Source of the DNA: Scatophagus argus | Lineage: Eukaryota > Chordata > Actinopteri > Scatophagidae | Direction: 5' to 3' | DNA: 64,000 bases | Assembly: GCF_020382885.2 (NCBI RefSeq) | Contig: NC_058496.1 | Location: 786,001-850,000, forward strand | Shown here: piece after piece, positions 12,133 through 22,650 of the stretch | Numbering within the stretch: the stretch's first letter is position 1 | Layout of the letters: each line of letters begins with the position of its first letter | Notes under the pieces: generated by a model | Databases searched by the model: none | Told to the model about the DNA's origin: nothing | Seen by the model: the letters and a program-made list of their open reading frames with translations, nothing else | Position numbers and translations under genes: made by a program

Positions 12133-12929
12133 CAGAGATCAGCCACAAACTGATATGTAGCCAAATGGAAGAAGACGTCAGCTCACAGAGGAATCAATGA
12201 GATCATTTGGTTTGCGCTCAGTGACATCAGCACTCAGAGGCTCGACATTCGTCAGCTCTGAGAGGATCTGACGGTCGAAAAGCTCATTTCCTCAGCTTGT
12301 TTGTATTCCTCTAAACCGGTCACGATGCTGCGACGCTGGTCCTGCTGGAACTTGTTTAGGGTAGACGAGTCGTGGCACTGAAAAGGCTGAATCCCCACAG
12401 AGGACAAGCTATCAGCTGCCAGCAGCTTCACATTCAATTCCAAACAGGTTCCTGAGCTCACACAAACAGCCTGTTTTCAGGCTGGAGGAGGAGGAGGAGG
12501 AGGAGGATTCTCATCTTCATCCTTCAGTTTGTCACGGACACTCAGCATCAGCACATCTGGACACGAACTGAAGCTGCAGTACAAATACTCACCTCTGAGG
12601 TGGAGCGGAGTACAAGTATTTTAGTAAATGTAATTAGTTACATTGCAGTACTGGTGCCATCAGCTTTGAAGTGGGACCAAATAAACTTTGACCACATCTC
12701 GTCATCTCGTCTTTATCAGCTCACCTCTGAGCCAACCTTCAGTCTAAACGTCTCATTTACTCCTCTCAGGTGCCAAAAATAGAAATCTCACAGATTTTAA
12801 GACTCTTCATCCCACACAGTCGACCATCGGAGGCAGAAAGCAGAAGATACACAATGAAACTGCAAACGGTTCAGTCACATCAGTTGAGTATCAAAAGGGA
12901 GTGGAAACAGAGTTTACCTTTGGCATCAT
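7245..12929 (-). CDS. dmtn: Dematin, actin-bundling villin-headpiece protein (14 coding exons)
   Basis: Dematin bundles F-actin and links the spectrin-actin skeleton to the membrane, classically in red cells. Coding exons in transcript order are 12929-12918, 12039-11956, 11846-11718, 10498-10454, 10332-10158, 9507-9452, 9206-9071, 8965-8856, 8786-8681, 8449-8391, 8303-8261, 8103-8096, 7528-7448 and 7358-7245. All phases agree and give 385 residues; the human protein is about 383-405. Recognisable blocks are [20 protein letters not shown], the [10 protein letters not shown] motif, [45 protein letters not shown] and [10 protein letters not shown]. The C-terminal villin headpiece begins at [10 protein letters not shown] and ends in [22 protein letters not shown] and KLPPGVDR favour dematin over the related ABLIM proteins. 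Where the mammalian headpiece has a protein-kinase-A serine, third from the end, this protein has Cys. The first exon codes only four residues (MMPK), which makes the start less certain. Confidence 0.93.
7541..7688. repeat. (CAAT)n/(CCAA)n tetranucleotide microsatellite
   Basis: A mixed CAAT and CCAA array beginning only about 12 bp upstream of the penultimate dematin coding exon on the gene's own strand. It therefore occupies the polypyrimidine and branch-point zone (GATT/GGTT on the transcript). The Asn/Gln-rich open frames across it are artefacts. Confidence 0.93.
8096..8103 (-). other. dmtn: 8-nucleotide dematin microexon
   Basis: Reading the minus strand, a long pyrimidine-rich (CT)n tract and CAG precede ATCTTCAG, followed by a GTACAG donor. 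The preceding exon ends in phase 1 and the next begins in phase 0. Eight nucleotides restore the frame exactly, adding Asp-Leu-Gln before the headpiece. Without it the two exons do not join in frame. The call is made from splice signals and phase, not transcripts. Confidence 0.6.
8112..8147. repeat. (GA)n microsatellite forming a splice polypyrimidine tract
   Basis: On the dematin strand this reads (CT)n and lies immediately upstream of the 8-nt microexon acceptor, so it probably acts as an unusually long pyrimidine tract. Confidence 0.85.
9610..10072 (+). mobile_element. LINE 3' tail relic ending in (ATCT)n
   Basis: The segment ends in ACTTCCCCTCGGGGATGAAT, then ACAGTAATAAA and a short ATCT microsatellite. 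This is the usual ending of Rex-type and related teleost non-LTR retrotransposons. The preceding 400 bp look like the degraded 3' end of such an element. It sits in a dematin intron in antisense orientation. Family assignment is from memory. Confidence 0.6.
10888..11275. repeat. CA minisatellite with CAGACTCACTCT interruptions
   Basis: CA runs of variable length are separated by a recurrent 12-bp block CAGACTCACTCT, at least a dozen times over about 390 bp. It lies in a dematin intron. Like the array at 993-1457, it is a dinucleotide repeat evolving into a higher-order repeat. Confidence 0.95.
11923..11950. repeat. (GT)n run at a dematin splice donor
   Basis: A pure GT run lying just downstream of the dematin exon at 11956-12039 on the transcript strand. 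A second repeat, CA-rich (12047-12128), flanks the same exon's acceptor side, so the exon is enclosed by complementary-type dinucleotide arrays. Confidence 0.9.
12047..12128. repeat. CA-rich microsatellite
   Basis: A CA run with CGCG interruptions. On the dematin transcript it reads as a GU-rich tract directly upstream of the acceptor TTAG before the exon at 12039. Confidence 0.9.
12565..12680. mobile_element. Degraded MITE-like repeat (TACAAGTA family)
   Basis: The segment contains GTACAAATACTCA and GTACAAGTATTTTAG motifs. These belong to a family of short nonautonomous fish repeats recognisable by repeated ACTTTTACTTGTA-type words. Similar degraded copies occur near 15475-15615, 23400-23525, 54763-55075, 56395-56450 and 60490-60560. 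Confidence 0.45.
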
Positions 12930-13299
12930 CCTGACTGCTGATTGGTCAGTTCCTGAGGGAGAGACAGACATCACATGGCTTTATAATTCACACATGTGTG
13001 ACAGGATATTCATTACACCACAGTTAGCTGCAAATAAAAGTGAAGTTAAATGACAGTTCAGTCAGTCAGAACGGCTGAGCCGACGCTGACACAACATGGA
13101 GGACGTCGTCTCATTTGACATGTGGTCTGAACGTGTGGACGTGAAGACCTGCTGCAGTGTGTTCACCTTCGCCTCTCCTGCTCCATGCTGCTGAGTGCAT
13201 TGAAGTGAATGGGAAACTGATCCCAGTTTGGGTAAATCCTGTTGTTCTTCATGATGATGGATATTTGGTGTGCAGTCAGTGCAGTCAGTGCAGACAGGT

Positions 13300-14190
13300 C
13301 ATGTAGCTTAGCTTAGCTTAGCAGCACAAGCAGCTAAGTTGGAAAAACCGTCCAGGTGAGTCTCCTGGTTTATGATGAGGACTTGGAGACATGAGGGGCT
13401 CCTGACAGCCACAGCGTCTCTCGTTTGGTGGAAACAACAGACAAACTGTGAGCCAAAGCTTCCAGTGATGGAAGCTTTGTTTGTGTGTGAGAACACCAGG
13501 TTAGCAGTGGGCTAATCAGTTTGTAAAGATGTGATGCGTGACCTGAATGCAGCATCAGCACCTTTGTTAGCTGAGAGCTCAAACTTCATCGTCTAAGTCA
13601 AAACTTGACAACAGAACGTTGTGGACCCGCAGTAACTGGAAGATTTACAAGCAGCTAACAAAAAGCGGCCAAAATGTCTGCAGACTGTGCAGGTCCAGGA
13701 GCCCCTTTGGCCACCCCTCCCAGGCCTGTGCAACACGTCACGGCTCTGTTGCCTCGGATCGCCGGCGTGTTGTCTATAATCACACACTGGGCGGCCTTAT
13801 GGTGCCGTGGTTTGGTTCACTGCCAGAAACACAGCTGGTGGGTTTGTGTTGCTGCAGTATTACGAGGCCTCTGTTTAAAAAGGGCTCAAATATAGTGCTG
13901 CTACGAGCATCAGAAGGTGATCTGAACCATCAGGAGCAGGAGGAGACCGAGAACACGAAGGCCAAACTCAGTGAGTGTTTGTCAGAGTGCAGAGCTCGGC
14001 TGCAGCCAGCTCTTATTGTCCGATGTGACTGATAGACACAAAGGGATCATTCCAGAGTCCACAGCTTTGTCCCACACACACACACTCACACACACACAGG
14101 TGGAAGTCTGGGTAACAAACGGTCACTGACAGCAAAAATCATGCACACTCACAATGAGATAGTAAAGTGTGTGTGTGTGTATGTTCTCAC
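13300..14190. other. Dematin intron without recognised features
   Basis: The stretch lies between the MMPK exon and the probable untranslated exon at 14191. Short open frames on the plus strand (13619-14032) have no splice context or recognisable motifs. A short CA run lies at 14073-14098. Confidence 0.5.
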
Positions 14191-14244
14191 CTCAGGGAGA
14201 ATAAGGGATCATGTCTGTGTCGGTTTGTCCACCTCACTCAGTAC
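14191..14244 (-). other. dmtn: Probable dematin 5'-untranslated exon with overlapping upstream reading frames
   Basis: The minus strand shows a TGTTTCAG acceptor, 54 nt and a GTGAGAAC donor. A small upstream frame starting with ATG encodes MIPYSP and stops inside the exon. A longer frame entering from the distal exon at 22498-22530 stops at TGA 14211-14209, and that TGA overlaps the second ATG as ATGA. The exon belongs to dematin by strand and order. Its use is inferred from splice signals. Confidence 0.45.
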
Positions 14245-14320
14245 CTGAAACAGTCATGAACCATAAGCTCACACATTTTACAAAAACAACTTTTCACTAT
14301 AAAACACAACTACAGATAAA

Positions 14321-14737
14321 CTACAGCAGGCTAAACTACAGCTAAACTACAGCAGGCTAAACTACAGCAGGCTAAACTATAGCTAAACTACAGCAGGCTA
14401 AACTACAGCAGGCTAAACTACAGCTAAACTACAGCAGGCTAAACTATAGCTAAACTACAGCAGGCTAAACTACAGCAGGCTAAACTACAGCTAAACTACA
14501 GCAGGCTAAACTATAGCTAAACTACAGCAGGCTAAACTATAGCTAAACTACAGCAGGCTAAACTACAGCAGGCTAAACTACAGCTAAACTACAGCAGGCT
14601 AAACTACAGCTAAACTATAGCAAGCTAAACTACAGCAGGCTAAACTACAGCTAAACTACAGCAGGCTAAACTATAGCAGGCTAAACTACAGCAGGCTAAA
14701 CTACAGCAGGCTAAACTACAGCTAAACTACAGCAGGT
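14321..14737. repeat. Minisatellite of alternating 15-bp and 11-bp units
   Basis: About 30 units of two related types alternate. Type A is CTAAACTACAGCAGG (15 bp). Type B is CTAAACTACAG or CTAAACTATAG (11 bp). They occur in a recurrent A-A-B-A-B order, a higher-order unit near 67 bp. The array is intronic in dematin. It is not a CRISPR array because there are no unique spacers. Confidence 0.95.
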
Positions 14738-17700
14738 GTCAACAGGAACCCGTGAAGCGTCTCCCACAGCATTCAGGTTGTTAACGTTTGCAGATTTCCT
14801 GTAGATTTGACAGATTTTGATCAATTCGCAGCTTCCTGCATTGATCTCTGCTGCTGTCGCTGAATCATTATTGCGTTTGACCATTTGACTGTCTCACTGT
14901 GACGGCGAGCTGTGGTCTACGCGGTGATGCTGAACATCTGAACAGCGACATGTCTACAACACGTGTTACATCACCATGACGTGACTCCTGTTACACGCCG
15001 AAATGTGGAGAAAGTTTCAACATAAGTTGTGGTTTGTAGAAAAGCGCCTCGTCAGCATTTATTTGAATCTCATTCAGTGTTCTCGCATGACTTCCTGGAT
15101 ACGTCAATTAACAACATTTCCTCATTATGTGAGCCGAGAAAAGGATCCGGTCAGGTTCACGTGTCCTTCAGACGTTCTGCTGGAGACGGGGCGTCCGTGA
15201 ACGCGGCGTGTCGACACGAGGATCTCTGCGGTTCTCCCTTTGTGATGGATGTCGTTTTAAAATGGCGGCTACACTCTGACAGACTCAAACACCAACCGTC
15301 TGCCTTCAGCACGTTTTAGTGCTGGACTCCAGAGAGGGAAAGAGATACGTGTCGGCCCCCCGAGGCAGATCACTTACAACCTGAAGGCTCGGCCGATCGA
15401 TAAGCCGATCAATAAATCAGGACTCGGGTTCTCCTCTGGACTGTCACACTTTGCTGTTCAGCCTCACTGCCACTGAAGTACATTTACTGGGTACGATTTT
15501 GAGGTATTTTCCACTTCCACTAAGCTGCTGGATACTTAAACTCAAAGTACTCAGATCTTTCAGTCAAAGTTGTACTCAAGTACAACCACAAGTAAAAGTA
15601 CTCATTAGTTTACACTGTTGAGACAGGCTCACTGATCAATGAATGAATGTATTCATCATCACCTCATTGTTGCAGCTGGCAGAAAAGGAACTCATTTTAA
15701 TGACTTTATTTACTGCTGGGTAGTTTAAAGGGGCAGTTCACTCAAACAGAAGCTTTCACCAAAATCCTGCCTTCAGTGTCCTCAGAGCTCTGATGCATCT
15801 AATGACCTCAGTAAACTTAAATGCTATTATTCATATGATTAACTCTTCATTTTGAAATGATTGTTATCCTAAAAGAGAAAAGGCAGACAAAAACACTGAA
15901 CTGAAGACAAAGAAAAAGATCCCCACGAAGCAGACGGACGTCAGAGTTGGGATTCGAGCACGAAGCTGCTGGTCGAAGTCAAACAACAAATAACCACAAA
16001 GCTGAAATGAAACTCTTCTCTCCGAGACAACAGAACGACGTCAGGCTGCGTGAGCGAATCATCGTGAAAATCATGGACAGTTTGGTCAGCAGGACGAATC
16101 TCAAATCACGCTGGAACACTTTGAAGAAGGTGGACTTACATGTTTCAGTGGCGTTTCTGCTGAGCTGGTGTGTGGTGTGGGAGGACAGAAGACCAAACGT
16201 CCTCGTCCTACACAGGCTGACGTCTTCACAGCAGCACCAGAGACTCACAGAGACTCTCCATCAGAATCAGCAGATATCTGAATGGAGTTCTGAACACAGT
16301 CGTCCTCCTCTTGTTTGCTCTGTGCTATTTTCAGATCCATGTTTGATTTCCAGGAAGTCAACGCTGTTGCTAAGCGACCATATTGGCAGGAGTTTGATCT
16401 GAAGACGAAATCTGCTCCATCTGACCAAAAAACACGAAAACGAGGGACGTTCAGGAGGGAGCTGACGTCCACGTTTTAAAGGACTGGATCCTGGATGCTG
16501 ATTGGTCAGCTGGATGGGTGAACTGGTCTTATTTACTGAATGCTGAGGTCAAACACGAGAACGTTTCTGATGTTAGTTAGAGGAGCCGATTTAAACAACA
16601 ATCAAAGCACTGGGTTCACAGCTGGCATTAAATGCATCACGCTGAGTCGCTTCTTTGCTTGCAGAAAGTTTCCCTTTAGCAACAAGACAAGAGGACGACA
16701 TTTTACTGTCGGTTAACATGTTTGAAAGGCAGCTGTGACCCACAGGGGGCAGCGCGTCAGCAGAGCCACCGACTGTGGCTGTGGCTGTAGCTACAGTCAG
16801 CCAGTGACCATGCGCTCTGCACCTTTAGACCTCAACCCACAGGGAAAACACTTAAACCGGTTCAGTCCTGAACACGGACTGTAACTCCCGTCAGGATCAC
16901 CGAGCCATCAGACACAAACTTCTCCTTCAGCGTCTGGTCAGCCTGATGCTGATCAGGTGACTCAAAAGCGCTTGTTCTGCTTCTCATTCAGCAGCTGTGA
17001 GTCTGCCGGGACGGGAGATAACTCAGAGGAACGCTGGGAGATATCTGAACGTTGCTAGGTTACCGCAACCAGCAATCCAATCAGCTGGCAGGAATGTGGG
17101 AGAGACAAAAAGAGAGACGCCGCACTAAAATAGACCTCCCACCATCAGGCCACCCTGACACCAAGTGTCCAAACCACACACACAAACACACACAGGCTGC
17201 ACAGTCTCAGCAAACCCCACCTGGCTGCCACGTCTGAGAGTGTAAAACAAACCCCCCCCTCATGCCCACAGACGTGATGACATGTTGTTCTTATGTTTTT
17301 CCTGTTTTTGTGAATCCTCCGCGTCTGCAGCAATCAGCGATTTCCTGTGTCTCCCAGAATTCCTTTCAGCAGCTCAGACTGAAGGTGCTGCCGGTGTGTA
17401 GGAGGCCAGAAGGAACACACAAACAGCAGGGTGTGTGTAGCAGCAAGCTCACAGCAGAAACATCGGAACGTCATCCGTCAGCACCACGAACACCTCGTTC
17501 GATTAGCGCTGTACATCCAGTAAGAGTAACAGCAACACGTCTACAAATACTCCGAAAATATATGACACAAGTACTTTCAGCCACCAGGCGTCCAGCCGCT
17601 TTCAGACATGTTAACTCGGGTACTTTCCCCGGTGGCACCAGCAGAGGGACGTTCACAGACTGGTTGACTTGTCCTTTGGCCGTCTTCTTCTTCTTCTCTC

Positions 17701-18164
17701 TTTGTGTTTGAATGTGGAGACGTAAATTATCTCATTAATTTCACAGAGGGGGTCGTTAGTACCGGTCACTGCGTCTGCACACACACAACACACACTGAGG
17801 CCCTGAGAAGCTGCAGACCTTCAGATTTATAACACACACACACACACACGCACACATGCACACACACACACTTCTAAATCTTTATAGTTTGATGTCGTAC
17901 AAATAAAATCCGGCCAAGCAGCAGAACTGACACAAACTCCTGTTTTCACTCCTTTGTGGTGCGTTCAAGGACTCCTTGACATCTGTCACTCAGTGTCTAC
18001 ACTTCTTTTATGATGGACTGTTTGCTGCAGTTGTTTTGTTTGTGTATTCACTGTATTTTAAACATAAACTTTTAATTCATATTTTATGCATTTCAGTGTG
18101 ACAGTTTACTGTACTGATGACTTTCATTGTTGTGTTCTTGATTAAAATTGTTTCTCCTTAGCAA

Positions 18165-18312
18165 ATGATTCTTGAAATCCACATCCTGTGTGTTTCACTG
18201 CATGTAATCTGCTGGGTGTTGCATGTGTGTGTTCAGCTGAGGATGGGTCAAATGCAGAAGACAAATTCAGTGTGTGTATGTAAAAATATATATACTGTCA
18301 ATAAAGTGATTC
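18165..18312 (+). mobile_element. Truncated teleost SINE tail
   Basis: The sequence GTGTGTTTCACTGCATGTAA, then GGATGGGTCAAATGCAGAAG and a final CAATAAAGTGATTCTTC match the conserved 3' part of a very common fish SINE. A better copy lies at 51700-51898. The head is missing here. Confidence 0.75.
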
Positions 18313-18928
18313 TTCTTCTTCAAGTTCAAGACTGTCCATTAAAACACCATCGCGGACTGTTTTCAGATCAGTTCTTTCAGCTCAAGGTTTGTTAAACTCT
18401 AGACTCTTAAAGCCCTGAGCTGAACTCAGTGTTAACGTCGTTTTCAGTACTTGATTTTCCAGGTTTGTCTGCAGTCATAAATGTTCCGTTTTGTGTCCAG
18501 GACGCAGCAGGGACGCTCGTCCTGCTGGCCTTCGTGCTGTCTGTCTCATCAGAGCGTCTGCTGAGTCGTGATGCAGTGAAATGCAAAACGCGCTGATGCC
18601 TGAAGCTGTAAGTGGGTCAGAGCCTGAAGAGCGCTGAGTCACAGCTTCGAGCTTCAGCTTCATCTTCACCAGCAGCTCGACACCAAAACATTTGACTGTT
18701 CAGACGGTTAGAAAGACACGACGAGGAGCTGCAGGAGTAACGACGGAGGTGCAGCTGAACGTGAACAGTCCCTGGACCAGGTTCAGTCTGAGAGCTGCTG
18801 CGTCCCACTTTCACAAATACATTAAAGTAAACATGATGCCCGCCAACATGGCCGCCAGTCACTCGTACCTGTTTAGTTTCATTCTCGCTTAGTTACAGGA
18901 AATCACAAGACACAACAGTTACAGTGAC

Positions 18929-18962
<34 letters not shown>

Positions 18963-19549
18963 GCATGTGTGTGTGTGTGTGTGTGACAGGCTTTTATCTC
19001 AGCTCACAGAGATGTGACCACACCCAGCTGGTCTCCGTTAAGGCAGCGGCTGCTGTCATTGGCTGATGCAGACGACATCACGGCGTCTGTGTGACGGCTG
19101 TGAGATGTTTGAGGTGCAGTTTTGATTGACAGAAGCTCAGGGTCATTTCCTGCCTCCTTCACTCGTCTCTTCCTTTCCTTGCATGTGTCCTTGTCTCCTT
19201 CTTATTGTTTCCTTTGCAAGTTTCCCTCTTGCTGCTTTCCTTTCCTACCTCCTTCCTTCCTAACATCCGCTTTTTGCTGTAAATCTGAATCTTAGCTTTC
19301 ATGTGAAGCACTTTATGTGCTTCTTCTTTCCTCCTTGTGTCTCATCACGACACACCTGGACGGGATCCTACAGTCATGTGGGTGTGTCAGAGGTGTGTCA
19401 CATGACTGTTACATGATTGTGCATCCTGGTGCGTTGCTGTGCACAGCGAAGGCTGAATGAAGCTTGTGTTTGTCATATCAGCAAACTTAAAATTCCTGCA
19501 GTGGAGAATCAACTGACAGCTGAAGGCCTGCAGCCAAACATCGCAGTGC

Positions 19550-19551
<2 letters not shown>

Positions 19552-19612
<61 letters not shown>
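19552..19612. repeat. (CA)n microsatellite
   Basis: A near-perfect 60-bp AC run ending in GCGCGC. The open frames across it are artefacts. Confidence 0.95.
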
Positions 19613-20504
19613 GCGCACCGCTGCTGGCCTCATTCCTGCAGCATCAACAGCCCCCCCTCGGCCCCCTGCTGCTCTCAGAGATAAGACCCGAGGCCTCCGT
19701 CTGCTGCAGATCCAAACCACAGCCGTTATTAAAGGCACAATCAGCTTTTTTACAACCTGAGGATCAAAGTGCGTCACAACACGAAGCTTCACACTGGTCT
19801 GAGACCACCTCGGGTCCCGGGTCCAGACTGTCCTCCGGATCCCTGGTGGCTGAACTGAAGGGGTCAGCAGGGAAACAAAGAAGGAGTGAAGAAGCTTTAA
19901 AAGGAAACAAAAAGATGATCATGATGTCAGCCACACCGTCAGACTGGCGAGAAGCAGCAGGCCTCACTCTGTCCAACTACAGTCGTGTCACAGAGTGGAG
20001 CGTCTTCTCCCACAGATGATCTTTGGTTGAGTTTGGACACACACACACACACGCTGACCACAGACGGACTTGACTGTGACTGACAGACTGCAGCTCAGTG
20101 AACCCAGCAGAGTTCAGTACAGAAAGGATCTGATCTCCATCACTTTTCATTTAGCTGACACAATGAAAAGATGCCCACTTATTAACCATAACAGTGACAT
20201 AACAGTCAGCTCTGCTACGTCAGTTAGCTTTTAGCACGGGGCTCCTTCAACTTCAGGCCAGCCCCTGAGTGATGAAGAGTGATCCTCATCCTGGCGTGAG
20301 CTACACAGTCACCTCAGACCTCATCTGGTGAACACGAGGAAGCAGGATTTGACCAGTGAACCCTGGTCAGGACTCCCCTGTGAGTGTGAATCTCTGACAG
20401 GTGGTTTAATTTACTGGACTGTGATGACTGTGGGAACAGCAGCAGTCAGATGAATGTAGTGTAGTAAAAACTAAAAAGTAAAAACACTCGAGTAAAGCAG
20501 AGCA

Positions 20505-20650
20505 CTTGAATAACCCTGGAGAGCCGGACGAAGCTGAGCTCAGTGATGAAAGAAGCATCGGGTGACAGTGAGGGATTTGAACCAGCAACCTCCCGACAGA
20601 AGGACTGACAGACAGAGCTTTAGTCCTGCTTTCTACTCCTGCTGCAGCTG
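20505..20650 (-). mobile_element. tRNA-derived SINE head
   Basis: On the minus strand there is a tRNA-like region with a B-box match GGTTCAAATCC, preceded by GTCGGGAGGTTGCT. This is the usual start of a fish tRNA-derived SINE. No cloverleaf with paired acceptor arms is apparent, so a functional tRNA gene is unlikely. Confidence 0.55.
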
Positions 20651-21839
20651 AGCCTCACTGAGGCAAACTTTCTATTGTATAACACGAGCGAAGATGACTC
20701 ATGTGTCCAGGAAAAGAGGAGGACGCCCACGCAGCGCGGAGACGATCAGGACCTCACAGGACGCCGCCGAACCAAACGCACCGGAGTTTACAGAAACGCT
20801 CGCTGACATTTTGTCCATCACTGCGCCCGAAAAGGGCCGGGAGGAGTCGTCTCTGCTCAGAGGGAATTTCCTGCGAGATCCTCCTCGTCCACTTCGCTGA
20901 CTCAGTGATGAACAAGTTAACATGAAGTCACGGACTAGAGGCTGGCTAACAAAGCTAACAAAGCTAACATCACAGCTCAGCCAAGGAGGACACCATTAAT
21001 GCTTACATCCCTTCCTGTCACGTGCTCGAGTCCCGCCTCCCTCAGCGGATGTGCAGTGATTTGGAAAGAAAAGAGTTCCTGCATCAAAGAGGTGACAACA
21101 ACGGGCCCCCATGAGGACGACTGGTCCTGACAAGGCTGGACTAGAAGAAGTTGGTCCCCACTGGTAACAAAAACACACACAGAGGGGAGGTTGTTTCTAG
21201 TTCCCACAGGACTGAGTCCATTATTCCCAGCTGCAGCAGGTTCAATAGCTTCACCTCTGACAAAAAGGCTCAGGAACAAACAGCTCAGAAAGTCGCATTT
21301 CCAAACTGAACAAATTTCATCACATCCATAAGCAGGAGAGTCTGCTGTTCAGTGTTTCCATGACGACGCCTCCCTCCCACGCAAACCCTTCAAAAACACA
21401 CACACACACTGCCGTGGATCTTCTCCACAGGAACACAAACACCTTCACACAGTCTGCAGCTACAGCAGAGCTATCAGCTACATGCTAACATCCTGATGTT
21501 CACTCTTAGCTTAGCATGTTAGCACGCTAACATCAGCTAACTCAACTAAGTCAAAGTGCAGCTGAGTCTGAGGTGAACGTCATCGGTTCTGCAGGTGTCT
21601 GGCTGTAGACCAAATTAAATGTTGGCCTGAGGATGGCGCTAGAGGTCAGAGATCACAAAGTTATCACAACTCAACATGAAGGTCTGAACAACATTTCAAG
21701 ACGAAACAAAAACTTTCTTTTCTGGTTGTCCAAAAGCATTTGGATAGATATTGTAGTCTTTTATTAGGCTATTCTCGGTATTGTTGTGTAAATTACAGGA
21801 AGTTCGACGGGACCATCACGGGATTTGAGAGTGCAGGCC

Positions 21840-22440
21840 GGCCGGCAGATGTTGTGATGCTGGATGAGGATGGGGAGGATGAGGAGGGGGGTGTTACATA
21901 AAACCATCCTCTCCTTCTTAATCCATCCTCCACCCGTCCTCTCCTCCGCGGTGCGTTCACTTTCCAGCGGTCCCTTACATAACTTCAGCCGTCACACACT
22001 GACCGAACCGTGTCCGATCGGCTCTCCGGGACCTGGTGTTGACACACCGGGTGCTTCTGCGTGTTTTGGGGGTAACGCAGAGACCGGGAGGAGGGAGCGG
22101 GACGTCGGAGCTCCTCCTGCCCCGCCGTGTCACCACGCCGGCTGCCCCGGACAAGGTCGAAGCCAGCGGGGGGAGACTCGGGCCGAAGTCCCGCTAAAAA
22201 CACCCGCATTGTAGTCCTACAGTGTCCGGTGTCTCCTCTGAGGGGACACCGGACAGGACCATTTAATCCGAACTTTACGCTGCAGTTCTGCTGGACATCG
22301 AAGCATTTCGTCTGTAAAACACTAATAAACCCACAGAGTATCCGACAGCGTGTGGCGCGTGCTGAACATACCTGTACGAAAACACAGTCTGCTGTGGTAT
22401 TTCTACTGTATTGTGCACGAGGTCTCGCACCACGGCGGGT
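21840..22440. promoter_or_regulatory. CpG-rich zone upstream of dematin coding exons
   Basis: CpG dinucleotides are clearly denser here than in the surrounding intron, with GCCGGCCGGC, CCGGGACC and GCGGGACG motifs. It lies just inside the probable distal first exon of dematin on the transcript strand. It could be a promoter or CpG island. No TATA box or coding exon was found within it. Confidence 0.4.
22223..22255. other. Strong hairpin (15-bp stem, 3-nt loop)
   Basis: TGTCCGGTGTC at 22223-22233 is perfectly complementary to GACACCGGACA at 22245-22255. Four more pairs, one of them G-T, extend the stem inward to a CTG loop at 22238-22240. It is the strongest short inverted repeat I noticed in the window and lies in the CpG-rich zone. 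Confidence 0.7.
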
Positions 22441-22497
22441 CATTGATCACAGGTGATTATAGGTGATGTTTCAGAGACGACAGAAGGTGGGTCCTAC

Positions 22498-22566
22498 CTG
22501 TTTGTTGGAAACATCCAGCAGGTCCGTCATCAACTGCTCCTCACTGCGCTCAGTCCCAAATATAGT
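22498..22566 (-). other. dmtn: Probable distal first exon of dematin with CArG-like motif
   Basis: A GTAGGACC donor at 22497 follows an open stretch beginning with ATG at 22530-22528 (MTDLLDVSNKQ). Just upstream is CTATATTTGG (22565-22556), one base off an SRF-type CArG box and also TATA-like. Joined to the exon at 14244-14191, the ATG opens a 22-codon upstream frame ending in TGA. It could instead belong to an unrelated transcript. Confidence 0.35.
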
Positions 22567-22571
22567 CCCAG

Positions 22572-22615
22572 TGTGTGTGTGAGTGTGTGTGTGTGTGTGT
22601 GATAGCAGCACTGTG

Positions 22616-22648
<33 letters not shown>
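22572..22648. repeat. (GT)n and (CT)n microsatellites
   Basis: Two adjacent runs, GT at about 22572-22602 and CT at about 22617-22648, lie immediately upstream of the probable distal dematin exon. Confidence 0.9.

Positions 22649-22649
<1 letters not shown>

Positions 22650-22650
<1 letters not shown>

Larger units (their letters stand above)
14745..22490. other. Large 5' intron of dematin
   Basis: I see no coding exon here. The stretch contains CA/GT microsatellites (17833-17872, 18930-18985, 19552-19612), a SINE tail (18165-18312), a tRNA-derived SINE head (20505-20650) and a GC-rich, CpG-rich zone at about 21840-22440. The short open frames at 15947-16402, 19417-20019 and 20694-20925 have no recognisable domain or splice context. 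Confidence 0.5.

Noticed and set aside
14321-14737. CRISPR-like array of regularly spaced repeats
   Set aside because: Both components are repeats, there are no unique spacers, and the region is a eukaryotic intron.
20560-20640. Possible tRNA gene with a good B box
   Set aside because: I could not find a paired acceptor stem or complete cloverleaf. It fits a tRNA-derived SINE head better.
20694-20925. Overlapping short open frames in the dematin 5' intron
   Set aside because: They have no splice signals, domain or conserved motif, and frames overlap on both strands as expected for GC-rich noncoding DNA.
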